Origin: ZC4RG19 sp017577565
GTDB taxonomy: Bacteria; Actinomycetota; Acidimicrobiia; Acidimicrobiales; VFJN01
NCBI GenBank assembly: GCA_047459075.1
Contig: VSCH01000015.1
Location: 1-64,000, forward strand
Length of the DNA: 64,000 nucleotides
Reading direction: 5' to 3'
Each line of letters starts with the position of its first letter. Position 1 is the first letter of the stretch. A program made the translations under genes and the position numbers. Shown piece after piece: positions 25,487 through 33,828 of this stretch. Below the pieces are notes generated by a model that had not been told where the DNA came from, did no database searches, and saw nothing but the letters and a program-made list of their open reading frames with translations.

Positions 25487-25492
25487 TAGCGT
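25487..25492 (+). promoter_or_regulatory. -10 element of the histidine phosphatase gene
   Basis: TAGCGT lies 7 nt before GTG 25500 with no Shine-Dalgarno, so a leaderless transcript is likely. Confidence 0.55.
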
Positions 25493-25499
25493 CTGCGCC

Positions 25500-26195
25500 G
25501 TGAGCGAGGTCCGCGAGTACCGCCAGTCCCGGTTCCAGCGCCCGCCCGGCGCCTGCGAGCTGCTCCTCGTGCGCCACGGCGAGTCGGCGCCCGCCCGCGA
25601 CGGCGAGCCCTTCCCGCTCGTCGACGGCCACGGCGACCCCGAGCTGGCGCCGAACGGGCGCGAGCAGGCCCTGCGGCTGGCCGACCGCCTGGCCCACGAG
25701 GACATCAGCGCCATCTACGTCACGCCGCTGCGCCGGACGCAGCAGACCGCGGCGCCGCTGGCGGCCCGGCTCGGCATCGAGCCGCGGGTGGAGCCCGACC
25801 TGCGGGAGGTCCACCTCGGCGAGTGGGAGGGCGGGGCCTTCCGCCGCCACGTCGCCGAGGGCCACCCCATCGCGCGGCGGATGTTCGCCGAGGAGCGGTG
25901 GGACGTCATCCCCGGCGCCGAGCCCACCGAGGCGTTCGCGGCCCGGGTCCGGGGCGCGATCACCCGCATCGCCGCCCGCCACCCCGACGAGACGGTCGTC
26001 GTCGTGTCCCACGGGGGCGTCATCGGCCAGGTGCTGGCCATGGCGGCCCGCACGACGGGGTTCGTGTTCACCGGCTCGGACAACGCCGCCATCTCCCACC
26101 TCGTCGTCAGCGGCGACCGCTGGATCATCCGCCGCTTCAACGACACCGCCCACCTGGGCCTGGCGCTCACCACCGCGCCGCAGCCGCCGACCTGA
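25500..26195 (+). CDS. histidine phosphatase family protein (phosphoglycerate-mutase-like)
   Basis: The 231-residue protein carries the phosphohistidine motif LLVRHGESAP near the N-terminus and the second catalytic His in VVVVSHGGVIG. The acid/base region VHLGEWEGG is also present. Family members are phosphoglycerate mutases or broad phosphatases such as CobC/GpgP-like enzymes. The substrate cannot be told from sequence. Confidence 0.9.
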   Translation: MSEVREYRQSRFQRPPGACELLLVRHGESAPARDGEPFPLVDGHGDPELAPNGREQALRLADRLAHEDISAIYVTPLRRTQQTAAPLAARLGIEPRVEPDLREVHLGEWEGGAFRRHVAEGHPIARRMFAEERWDVIPGAEPTEAFAARVRGAITRIAARHPDETVVVVSHGGVIGQVLAMAARTTGFVFTGSDNAAISHLVVSGDRWIIRRFNDTAHLGLALTTAPQPPT

Positions 26196-26224
26196 GCGGC
26201 GCCGGGCGGCGGGGCCGCGGAAGT

Positions 26225-26258
26225 TCTGCAGATTGTGCAAAGTTGCGCTCAGCGCAGA
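26225..26258. promoter_or_regulatory. overlapping dyads upstream of the MFS-TetR operon
   Basis: TGCGC TCA GCGCA (26244-26256) sits inside an outer TCTGC/GCAGA pair (26225-26229 and 26254-26258). The region lies before the MFS gene, whose operon ends in a TetR regulator, so it is a candidate autoregulatory operator. Confidence 0.4.
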
Positions 26259-26305
26259 TAGCCTGCTGCGGTCCGGTCCGCTCCCCCAACCGCCGAGGTC
26301 CGCAC

Positions 26306-27964
26306 GTGGACGCAGACACCACACCGGCACCGCTCACCCACCGCCAGGTGCTCGTCGTCTTCTCCGGGATCATGCTCGGCATGTTCCTGGCCGCGATCGA
26401 CCAGACGATCGTGGCCACGGCCCTGCCGACGATCGCCGGCGAGCTCGGCGGCCTCTCCCACCTCTCGTGGGTGGTGACCGCCTACCTGCTGGCCGAGACG
26501 GTGGCCACGCCGCTGTACGGCAAGCTCGGCGACCTCTACGGGCGCAAGCGGGTCTTCCAGTCCGCCATCGTCCTGTTCCTGGCCGGCAGCGTGCTGTGCG
26601 GCCTGTCGGCCTCGATGGGGCAGCTCGTCGCCTTCCGGGCGATCCAGGGGGCGGGGGCGGGCGGCATCATCGTCGGCGCCCAGGCCCTCATCGCGGACAT
26701 CGTCAGCCCCCGCGAGCGCGGCCGCTACCAGGGCTACTTCGGCGCCGTGTTCGGCCTCTCGAGCGTCGCCGGGCCGCTGATCGGCGGCTTCCTCACCGAG
26801 CACGCGTCGTGGCGCTGGGTCTTCTACGTCAACCTGCCGATCGGCCTCGTGGCCCTGGTCGTCACCAGCATCGTGCTCCCCGCCTCGATCCGGCGGGAGC
26901 GGGTGCGCATCGACTGGCTCGGCACGACGGTCCTGTCGGCCGCCATCGTGTGCCTCGTCCTGGTCACGACCTGGGGCGGGAACGAGCACGCCTGGGGCTC
27001 GCCGCTCATCGTCGGGCTGTCGGCGGCGGCCGTCGTGCTCGGCGTCGTGTTCGTCCTCGTCGAGCGCCGCGTCGAGGAGCCGGCCATCCCCCTGCGGCTG
27101 TTCCGCAACCGCACGTTCAACATCGCCTCGGCGGTCAGCCTCATCATCGGCGCCGGCATGTTCGGGGCGATCTCCTACCTCCCCACCTTCCTGCAGATCG
27201 GCGGCGGCGTCTCCGAGTCCAACTCGGGCCTGCTGCTCGTCCCGGTCATGGCCGGCCTGCTGATGTCGTCGATCGCCGCCGGGCGCCGCGTCAGCCGCAC
27301 CGGCCGCTACCGGCACTTCCCGATCGCCGGGATGGCCGTCGCGGCGGTCGGCATGGGCCTGCTGTCCACGCTGGACACCGGCTCGAGCCGGCTCGAGTCG
27401 GGCGCCTACATGTTCGTGCTCGGCGCCGGCCTCGGCATGGTCATGCAGATCCTCGTCCTCGCCACGCAGAACGAGGCGCCGGTCGCCGACCTCGGCGTCG
27501 CCACCTCGACCGTCACGTTCTTCCGGGTCGTCGGCGGGTCGCTGGGCGTCGCCCTCGCCGGGTCGCTCATCAACAGCCGGCTGTCGAGCGCGCTGGGAGG
27601 CGAGCCCCCGAGCGACCTCACGCCGGAGCTGCTGCGGTCGCTGCCGGCCGAGGAGCGGGCCGTCCTCTCCACGGCCTACGCCGACGCCATCACCGCCGTG
27701 TTCGCCTACGCCGTGCCGGTGCTCCTCGTCGGCTTCGCGCTGACCTGGCTGCTGCGGGCGGTGCCGCTGCGGACGGTCGCCGCCCGGGTCGCCGCCGCGT
27801 CCGAGGCCGCCGGCGCCGAGCCCGCCGCGCACCACGCCACGGTCGAGGCCGCCGAGGTGAGGGTCGACGGCGCCGCGGCCCCGCCCAACGGGAGCTCCTC
27901 GTCCGGGGCCGCGCCAGCGGACATGATGGACGGCGTGGGACCGTCGTCGACGAGCGGGGGATGA
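26306..27964 (+). CDS. MFS multidrug efflux transporter (DHA2, EmrB/QacA type)
   Basis: The 552-residue inner-membrane proton antiporter is predicted to have 14 membrane segments. It shows the family motifs: AAIDQTIVATALPTIAGEL (motif D1), GKLGDLYGRKRV (motif A) and GAVFGLSSVAGPLIGG (motif C). GTG 26306 begins just before the first helix. A hydrophilic Ala-rich tail ends the protein. The TetR gene starts 1 nt after its stop, so expression of pump and repressor is coupled. Drug specificity is unknown. Confidence 0.93.
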   Translation: MDADTTPAPLTHRQVLVVFSGIMLGMFLAAIDQTIVATALPTIAGELGGLSHLSWVVTAYLLAETVATPLYGKLGDLYGRKRVFQSAIVLFLAGSVLCGLSASMGQLVAFRAIQGAGAGGIIVGAQALIADIVSPRERGRYQGYFGAVFGLSSVAGPLIGGFLTEHASWRWVFYVNLPIGLVALVVTSIVLPASIRRERVRIDWLGTTVLSAAIVCLVLVTTWGGNEHAWGSPLIVGLSAAAVVLGVVFVLVERRVEEPAIPLRLFRNRTFNIASAVSLIIGAGMFGAISYLPTFLQIGGGVSESNSGLLLVPVMAGLLMSSIAAGRRVSRTGRYRHFPIAGMAVAAVGMGLLSTLDTGSSRLESGAYMFVLGAGLGMVMQILVLATQNEAPVADLGVATSTVTFFRVVGGSLGVALAGSLINSRLSSALGGEPPSDLTPELLRSLPAEERAVLSTAYADAITAVFAYAVPVLLVGFALTWLLRAVPLRTVAARVAAASEAAGAEPAAHHATVEAAEVRVDGAAAPPNGSSSSGAAPADMMDGVGPSSTSGG

Positions 27965-27965
27965 G

Positions 27966-28577
27966 GTGGCGCCCGGGCTGCGCGAGCGGAAGAAGGCGGA
28001 GACCCGCCGGGCCCTGGCGTCGGCGGCGCTCCGGCTGGCCCGCGAGCTCGGGCCCGACGGTGTGACGGTCGAGGCGATCGCGGAGGCGGCGGGCGTGTCG
28101 CCCCGCACGTTCTTCAACTACTTCGCCTCGAAGGACGACGCCATCGTCAACGTGTCGCCGACGGAGCAGTCGATGCTGGTCGCCGACCTCTGCGACCGCC
28201 CCGAGGACGAGCCGCCGCTCGACGCCCTCCGGGCGATGGTGCAGGCGGCCGCCCAGCGGTTCGCCGAGGACGCCGACGAGATGCTCGTGCGGCACCGCCT
28301 CGCCCAGGAGCACCCGTCGCTGGCCATGCGCCGCTCGGCCCGGTTCGCCGAGGTCGAGCGGGCCCTGGCCGAGGAGATCGCCCGCCGCACGGGCCTCGAC
28401 GTGGACGCCGACACCTACCCGGCGCTGGTGGTGGCGGCGGCGCTGGGAGCGCTGCGGGTGGCCACCGCCGTGTGGAACGAGACCGGCCGCACCCGGCCGC
28501 TGGCCGAGCTGGTCGACCAGGCCTTCGACCAGCTCGCCGCCGGCTTCGCCCACGTGCTCCTGCCGTCGTCCTCCTGA
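27966..28577 (+). CDS. TetR-family regulator of the MFS operon
   Basis: The 203-residue protein has the helix-turn-helix VTVEAIAEAAGVSPRTFFNYF at residues ~30-50 and an all-helical C-domain of the MftR/TetR_C type. GTG 27966 follows the MFS stop (27962-27964) by one base, so translation is probably coupled. It likely represses the pump operon and responds to a transported compound. Confidence 0.9.
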   Translation: MAPGLRERKKAETRRALASAALRLARELGPDGVTVEAIAEAAGVSPRTFFNYFASKDDAIVNVSPTEQSMLVADLCDRPEDEPPLDALRAMVQAAAQRFAEDADEMLVRHRLAQEHPSLAMRRSARFAEVERALAEEIARRTGLDVDADTYPALVVAAALGALRVATAVWNETGRTRPLAELVDQAFDQLAAGFAHVLLPSSS

Positions 28578-28628
28578 ACCCCGGCGACCGCCCGCCCCTG
28601 TTGACCCCCACGTCGACAAGGGGCCGCG

Positions 28629-28642
28629 TTACCAACGGGTAA
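28629..28642. promoter_or_regulatory. TTACC-N4-GGTAA palindrome before the second TetR gene
   Basis: TTACCAACGGGTAA is a perfect dyad with 5-bp arms. A second dyad, TGCAC-N5-GTGCA, follows at 28648-28662. Both lie just upstream of the TetR start at 28681 and could be its own operators. Confidence 0.45.
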
Positions 28643-28666
28643 GTTGTTGCACGGCGCGTGCAGTCC

Positions 28667-28672
28667 TAGCCT
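28667..28672 (+). promoter_or_regulatory. -10 element of the second TetR gene
   Basis: TAGCCT lies 8 nt before GTG 28681, the same spacing as other leaderless-type starts in the window. Confidence 0.5.
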
Positions 28673-28680
28673 CGGCGCCC

Positions 28681-29301
28681 GTGACGGCCCCGCAGGCGCA
28701 GCCGGCCGGCGACCGGCCGGCCCCGAAGCGAGTCCGCAAGCGGCCCGACGCCCGCCGGGCCGAGATCATCGCCACCGCCCGCGAGGTCTTCGCCGCGTCC
28801 GGCTACGCCGAGTCCGGCCTCGCCGAGATCGCCAGCGCGGCGAAGGTCTCGAAGGGGCTCCTCTACCACTACTTCCCCGCCGGCCGCCCCCAGCTGTTCG
28901 TCAGCGTCATGGAGGGCCTGCTGGAGGAGTTCCGGCAGCGGCTGCGCCAGGCGGCGAAGATGCCGTTCTCGCCCCGCACCCGCATGGAGCACCTGCTGGC
29001 GGCGCTGTTCGGCTTCTTCGACGAGAACCCCGCCGCCTTCCGCCTGCTGTTCCGCGACCCGTGGGTGACCCACGACGAGACCGTCGAGGCCGCGGCGGTC
29101 GCCACCCGGGTGGCCATCTCCTCGGAGCTGGCGAGCCTCATGGCCGGCCAGGGGCTGCCCTCCGACGACCTGGTGGCGGCGAGCACCGGCATCCTCGGCT
29201 TCGCGCTGGCCAACGTCGAGCTGTCGCTGTCGGGACAGGTCGACCCCGAGGTCGCCTGGCGGGTGACCTGCCAGTACGCGACCTCAGGCTTCCCCGCCTG
29301 A
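28681..29301 (+). CDS. TetR-family transcriptional regulator
   Basis: The 206-residue protein has the recognition helix LAEIASAAKVSKGLLYHYFP after a basic N-terminal arm (KRVRKRPDARR). The C-terminal domain (FDENPAAFRLLFRDPWV) resembles actinobacterial regulators of lipid metabolism. Two dyads lie in its upstream region. It converges on the histidine kinase gene with an 18-nt overlap. Its targets are not evident. Confidence 0.88.
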   Translation: MTAPQAQPAGDRPAPKRVRKRPDARRAEIIATAREVFAASGYAESGLAEIASAAKVSKGLLYHYFPAGRPQLFVSVMEGLLEEFRQRLRQAAKMPFSPRTRMEHLLAALFGFFDENPAAFRLLFRDPWVTHDETVEAAAVATRVAISSELASLMAGQGLPSDDLVAASTGILGFALANVELSLSGQVDPEVAWRVTCQYATSGFPA

Positions 29302-31008
29302 GCCGCCCCCGCCCCGCACGAGGCGCAGCACCGGCCTCCCCCGCGGGGACGGCGGCGGCGCCGGGGGCGGCGGGACGGCCCGGTCGGGCCCGACCGGCGC
29401 GCCGAGGCGGGCCACGACCCGCGTGCCACCGCCCGGGCGGCTGTCGACCGTCAGCGTCCCCTGCCCCAGCTCGGCGAACGAGCGCATGGCGGCGATCCCC
29501 GAGGTGAACAGCAGCCGGTCGGGCGCGAAGCCGACCCCGTCGTCGACCACCAGCAGCTCGACCGCGGCCCCGTCGCGGCGGAGGGCGACCTCGACCCGGC
29601 GGGCGCCGCTGTGGCGCCAGACGTTGCGGAGCGCCTCCTGGGCGATGCGCAGCACGAGCGTCTCGGTCGTCCAGTCGAGGACCAGGTCGTCGTCGACCGC
29701 CACCGTCAGCTCCGGCGCCGGCCCGTCGCCGTAGAGGGCGTCGACGTAGGCCCGGATCGGCGCGGCCAGGCCCGGGGACAGCGGCCGGTCGGCGCCGAGG
29801 GGCTGCACCGCCAGCATCAGCCGCCGCAGCGACTCGGCCTGCGCCCGCAGCGCGTCCCGCACGGCCGCCGACGCGGCGACCCGCGGCCCGCCGGGCCCGG
29901 TGCGGGACGGCGCCGTCGCCTGCACGTAGGCGACGAACGCCGCGTAGGCCGCCACCGCCTGCTCGTGGAGCTGGGCGGCCACCCGGTGACGGTCGTGGTC
30001 GGCCCGGTGCACGACCTCGGCGAGCAGCTCGCGGCGAACGGCGGCCGCCCGTGCGAGCTCGCCGTGCAGCCGCCGGGCCTCCCCCACCGCCGCCAGCTGG
30101 CGCACGGCCGCCAGCACGGCCAGCAGGGCCGCGACCCCCAGCGCCGCGGGCACCGACCACGGGTCCCGCGCCGCTCGGGCCGCGGCGACCGCGACGAGGA
30201 CCGGCAGGCCGGCCAGGACGAGTGCGGCCGGCAGCCAGGCGCCCCGCAGGCGGTCGCGCTCGCCCGCCCGACCCAGGCCGGCCGCCGCGGCGGGCGGCAG
30301 GTGCAGCGGCACGAGCAGCAGCAGGCCCATGCACAGCGCGTGCAGCGCGAGCAGGGGCGCCGACGGCAGGTCGAAGCCGCGGACCCCCTGGGCGGTCTGG
30401 GCGACGGCGTCGGCCAGCCCCAGGACGGCGAGGCCGACGGCGATGCGCCCCACCGTGCGCGCCGCCCGCCCGGCCCGGCGCACGCGCAGGTGGAGCAGCA
30501 CGGCCCAGTAGGCGGCGAGGACCATCGCCACCGCGGCGGTGGCCGCGGGCAGCGCGTACCAGGCGTCCGCCGCCCGCAGCACGTCGTCGCCCCACACGAG
30601 CGCGGCCGGCGCCGTCACCACGACGACCGACATGGCGCTGTCGGCCAGGTCGACCGACACGGCGCGCCGCCCCGACCGCGCCCCCACCACGGCGACGGCC
30701 CCGCCCACGAGGAGGCCGGCGATGGCCGCCACGACCGCGGCGTTGAGGGCCGCCGGCGTGCGAACGGCGACGACCGCCCCGGCCACCATCGCCGCGCAGA
30801 CGCCGCCGATCAGCACGAGGGCGGCCAGCCACAGGCGGGTGGCCCGGGCGTCGGGCCCCGCCCCCGGCGGGCGGCGAGCGCCGTGTGCCCGACCGCCGGC
30901 ACGACGTGGGGGGCGCTCGCCACCGCGGCCAGCGCCACGAGGTAGCCGCGGGCCGAGCCGACGCGCAGGCCCGCCACGGCCGCGACGGGGAGGCTGGCAC
31001 CGACCCAC
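29284..31008 (-). CDS. sensor histidine kinase, main frame (5' end probably frameshifted)
   Basis: From about nt 30866 downward this frame encodes an integral-membrane sensor with several hydrophobic segments. A HisKA_3-like dimerisation helix follows (HDRHRVAAQLHEQAV, His phospho-acceptor), then a HATPase domain with N box IAQEALRNVWRHSGARRV, G1 VDDGVGFAPDRL and G2-like RPGGGTRVVARL. It should phosphorylate a response regulator, but none is adjacent. The codons from 31008 to about 30866 are Arg/Gly-rich and not protein-like. In that interval a different frame encodes membrane segments, so the two halves most likely belong to one gene of about 615 residues. Confidence 0.8.
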   Translation of the reverse strand: MGRCQPPRRGRGGPARRLGPRLPRGAGRGGERPPRRAGGRAHGARRPPGAGPDARATRLWLAALVLIGGVCAAMVAGAVVAVRTPAALNAAVVAAIAGLLVGGAVAVVGARSGRRAVSVDLADSAMSVVVVTAPAALVWGDDVLRAADAWYALPAATAAVAMVLAAYWAVLLHLRVRRAGRAARTVGRIAVGLAVLGLADAVAQTAQGVRGFDLPSAPLLALHALCMGLLLLVPLHLPPAAAAGLGRAGERDRLRGAWLPAALVLAGLPVLVAVAAARAARDPWSVPAALGVAALLAVLAAVRQLAAVGEARRLHGELARAAAVRRELLAEVVHRADHDRHRVAAQLHEQAVAAYAAFVAYVQATAPSRTGPGGPRVAASAAVRDALRAQAESLRRLMLAVQPLGADRPLSPGLAAPIRAYVDALYGDGPAPELTVAVDDDLVLDWTTETLVLRIAQEALRNVWRHSGARRVEVALRRDGAAVELLVVDDGVGFAPDRLLFTSGIAAMRSFAELGQGTLTVDSRPGGGTRVVARLGAPVGPDRAVPPPPAPPPSPRGRPVLRLVRGGGGSGGEA

Positions 31009-31130
31009 AGCCGCGCCGCCGCCCGCAGCCCGGGCCCGCGCCGGCGGGCCCCGGCGGCGCGCGGCCCCCGGCGTTCGTCCCCGGCTTCGGCGGCGCTGTC
31101 CGGCCGCCGGCGACGAGCGAGCAGGTGCAT
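30810..31130 (-). pseudogene. 5' fragment of the histidine kinase gene in another frame
   Basis: ATG 31130 (MHLLARRRRPD) has a strong Shine-Dalgarno, GGGGAGG, 4 nt upstream. The frame encodes hydrophobic segments (LWVGASLPVAAVAGL, GYLVALAAVASAPHVVPAV) up to about nt 30870. It then enters a G/C run, GGGGGCGGGGCCC on the minus strand (about 30854-30868). One added base there would join it to the kinase frame just before the segment ATRLWLAALVLIGG. A true frameshift and a sequencing indel in the homopolymer are both possible. Confidence 0.65.
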
Positions 31131-31357
31131 CCGACCTCCCCTCGAGGGCACCCGCACCGTGGTGGCCCGGCCTCGCGAGATATCAACAGCAGTGTCGGAA
31201 ACCTGTCAACCGCCACCGGCCGCGCCGCCCGGCGCCGGCGCCCCGCGACGTGTGACATCCCTGCGTCGGTCGCAACCGTGACGTAACGTCGTACGCAGCC
31301 CACCACCCCCAGTGGCGGCGGCGCCCGGTCGGGCGCCCGGTGCGAGAGAGGCACGGC

Positions 31358-32506
31358 ATGGACCTCGAGTTCAACGACGAGCAGCTCGAGCTGCGGGAGA
31401 CCGTGCGGGCGGCCCTCGCCCGCGAGTGCCCGCCCCACCTCGTGCGGAGCGTGGCCGGCGGCGGCCCGGGCGCGGACGCGCTGGCCACCGCCGTCGCCTG
31501 GCTGGGCTGGCCGGCGCTCACCGTCGACGTCGACCTCGGCGGGCTGGGCCGGAGCTTCGTCGAGCTGGCCATCGTCCTCGAGGGCATGGGGCGGGCCGCC
31601 GCCCCCGGCGCCTACCTGCCGACGATGACGCAGTTCGTGCCCGCCGTGCGCGAGGTCGGCACGCCCGCCCAGGCCCACCGCTTCCTCTCGGCCGTGGCGG
31701 CGGGCGAGGTCACCGGCACGCTCGCGCTCCACGAGGGCGGCCGGTGGGACCCCGACACCGTCGTCGCCACCGCCCAGCGGGACGGCGACGGCTGGCTGCT
31801 GCAAGGGACGAAGCACCATGTGCTGGGGGCTCCGGACGTCGACGAGGTCGTCGTCGCGGCCCGGCGCGACACCGGGTCGCTGGGGCTCTTCGTGGTGCCG
31901 GCCGCCGAGCTGAGCTTCGCCCGCACGGCCAGCCTCGACCCCACCCGGTCGCTGGCGCGGGTCGACCTCGACGGCGTGTGGGTGCCCGACGCCCGCGTCC
32001 TCGGCGGACCCGACGCCGACGTCGACGCCGGCAAGGCGATCGGCCGCGTCGTCACCGAGGCCGTCGTCGGCCTGGCGCTCGACGCCCTGGGGGCGTGCGA
32101 CGCCCTCATCGAGGCGTCGCTCGAGGTCGCGCTCCAGGGCGGCGTCGCCGGGCAGGCGACCGAGCACGCGCTCGCCGACATGGTCGTGGCCGCCGACCTG
32201 GCCCGGGCCGCGACCTACCAGGCGACCGCGGCCGTCGCGTCGGGGGACGCCAGCGCGCCGCTGGCGGCGTCGGTCGCCAAGGCCGCCGTCGGCGAGTGCC
32301 AGCGGCTGGTCACCCGCACCGCCGTCGAGGTGTGCGGCGGCACGACCGGGCCCGACGGGCTGCCGCTCGACCTGTGGGTCGGCCGGGCCGAGGCCGACGC
32401 CCTGCTCTTCGGCTCGGCGGCCGACCACCGGCGCATCGTCGCCGACCACCTGCTCGTCGCCCAGCGGGCCCGCCACGCCCAGCTGTCCCACGCCCTGGTC
32501 GGCTGA
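31358..32506 (+). CDS. acyl-CoA dehydrogenase-like protein (catalytic base lacking)
   Basis: The 382-residue protein has the acyl-CoA dehydrogenase fold: MDLEFNDEQLELRETVRAAL at the N-terminus, GWLLQGTKHHVLGAPDVDE in the middle domain and VEVCGGTTGPDGLPLDLW near the C-terminus. It lacks the usual SEPxAGSD FAD segment (it has LALHEGGRW) and the catalytic Glu. Such members often act as the non-catalytic partner in heteromeric FadE complexes, as in steroid side-chain degradation. ATG 31358 follows GAGAGAGG. It converges on another degenerate acyl-CoA dehydrogenase. Confidence 0.85.
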   Translation: MDLEFNDEQLELRETVRAALARECPPHLVRSVAGGGPGADALATAVAWLGWPALTVDVDLGGLGRSFVELAIVLEGMGRAAAPGAYLPTMTQFVPAVREVGTPAQAHRFLSAVAAGEVTGTLALHEGGRWDPDTVVATAQRDGDGWLLQGTKHHVLGAPDVDEVVVAARRDTGSLGLFVVPAAELSFARTASLDPTRSLARVDLDGVWVPDARVLGGPDADVDAGKAIGRVVTEAVVGLALDALGACDALIEASLEVALQGGVAGQATEHALADMVVAADLARAATYQATAAVASGDASAPLAASVAKAAVGECQRLVTRTAVEVCGGTTGPDGLPLDLWVGRAEADALLFGSAADHRRIVADHLLVAQRARHAQLSHALVG

Positions 32507-32544
32507 CGTCGGGCCCGGCGCGCGGGCCGGCGGCGGACCCGACG
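32507..32544. terminator. hairpin between two convergent acyl-CoA dehydrogenase genes
   Basis: CGTCGGG (32507-32513) and CCCGACG (32538-32544) pair, and a second GC-rich inverted repeat (GGCCCG/CGGGCC) lies within. There is no U tract, as is common in high-GC actinobacteria. Confidence 0.45.
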
Positions 32545-32558
32545 CGCCCCGTGGCCGG

Positions 32559-33737
32559 TCAGCGGAGGTGCCGGCCGAGCAGGCGGCCCGCGACCCGCTC
32601 CCGCTCGGCGGCCAGGCCGCCGGCCGCCGCCTGCTCGGCCAGCGTCGCGGTCCACTCGCTCGCCCAGGACCCGCCCGGCCAGCCCTCCGGCCCCTCCAGC
32701 CCCATGTCGAGGCCGTCGGCGCCGAGCGCCTCCAGGCCGGCGTGGTAGACCCGCTCCCGGGCCCGGGCGGTGGCCAGCGGCAGCATCGTCAGCTCGGGGT
32801 TCGGGCGGCCGGCGTCCTGCTTGGCCAGCGCCCGGTACGCCAGGGCGCGCACGGCGTCGGCCTCGACCCGCAGCCCGGCCAGGGTGTCACGGAACACGCC
32901 GTCGTCGGCCAGGCCCCGGACCTGGCCGACCTCGGCCAGCGCCTCGACGGCACGCTCGACGGCCAGCAGGCCGGTGATCCACCGCAGGGAGCGGAGGCGG
33001 GCCCGGACGCCGCGGACGACCGGCCAGCCGCCGTCGAGGCCCCCGACGACGTCGTACTCGCCCACCGCCACGTCGTCGAGGACGAGCACGGGGGCCTCCG
33101 GGGTCGGGCGGGTCACGCCCGGGGCCGCCAGGTCGACGGCGACCGCGGTCGGTGCGCCGTCGTCCTCGGCCCCCGCCTCCCGGCGCACGACGCACAGGCA
33201 GCGGTCGGCGTCCTCGGCGCCCGCCGGTGCGGGCAGCGCGCCGCGGAGCCGCAGCACGCCGTCGCGCTCCTCGGCGACGACGACGGCCCCTGCACCGCCC
33301 CGGGCCGGCGGCACCCCGCCGGCGCCCTCCTCGGGGACCTGGTCGGCCACGGCCAGGCACCAGCTCATCTCGCCCCGCAGCGTGCGGGGCAGCCACTCCT
33401 CCCGCTGGACCTCGTCGCCGTGGTCGGCCAGCGTCGGCGCGCAGACGTCGAGCCCCAGGGGGTTGGTCGTGCGCGGCAGCCGTCGCCGGGACAGCTCCTC
33501 CAGGTAGATCAGCTGCTCCACGGCGGTGGCGTCCCGGCCCCCGAGCTCGGGCGGCCAGCGGGGCACGAGCCAGCCGGCCTCGAACAGCGTGCGCTGCCAG
33601 ATCCGGGCCCACCTCGGGATGTGCCCGGGCGAGCGGGGCGGGTCGGTGGCGCGGTCGGGCGCCGGGCCGTTCTCGTCGAGCCAGGCCGCCAGCTCGGCTC
33701 GGAACCGCGCCTCGGCGCGGCTGTCGCTCAGGCGCAC
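32559..33737 (-). CDS. acyl-CoA dehydrogenase-like protein (degenerate FAD site)
   Basis: The 392-residue protein keeps the N-terminal domain of large FadE proteins (FEAGWLVPRWPPELGGRDAT, EELSRRRLPRTTNPLGLD). The FAD contact normally written W-SEPxAGSD reads SWCLAVADQVPEEGAGG. The C-terminal bundle is present, with no clear catalytic Glu. GTG 33737 has TAGCGT 7 nt upstream, so the longer frame to 34409, which is antisense to the helicase gene, is rejected. It may form a complex with the convergent paralogue, although the two genes are not in one operon. Confidence 0.8.
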   Translation of the reverse strand: MRLSDSRAEARFRAELAAWLDENGPAPDRATDPPRSPGHIPRWARIWQRTLFEAGWLVPRWPPELGGRDATAVEQLIYLEELSRRRLPRTTNPLGLDVCAPTLADHGDEVQREEWLPRTLRGEMSWCLAVADQVPEEGAGGVPPARGGAGAVVVAEERDGVLRLRGALPAPAGAEDADRCLCVVRREAGAEDDGAPTAVAVDLAAPGVTRPTPEAPVLVLDDVAVGEYDVVGGLDGGWPVVRGVRARLRSLRWITGLLAVERAVEALAEVGQVRGLADDGVFRDTLAGLRVEADAVRALAYRALAKQDAGRPNPELTMLPLATARARERVYHAGLEALGADGLDMGLEGPEGWPGGSWASEWTATLAEQAAAGGLAAERERVAGRLLGRHLR

Positions 33738-33744
33738 GGCGCGG

Positions 33745-33750
33745 ACGCTA
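33745..33750 (-). promoter_or_regulatory. -10 element of the degenerate acyl-CoA dehydrogenase gene
   Basis: TAGCGT on the minus strand lies 7 nt before GTG 33737 and supports that start. Confidence 0.5.
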
Positions 33751-33828
33751 GCGGATGCCGGCCGCTCGTGCGCGGACGGTGCCGGTCCGGCGCCGAAGGG
33801 TGAGAGACAGCCGGGTGACCCGGTGCGG

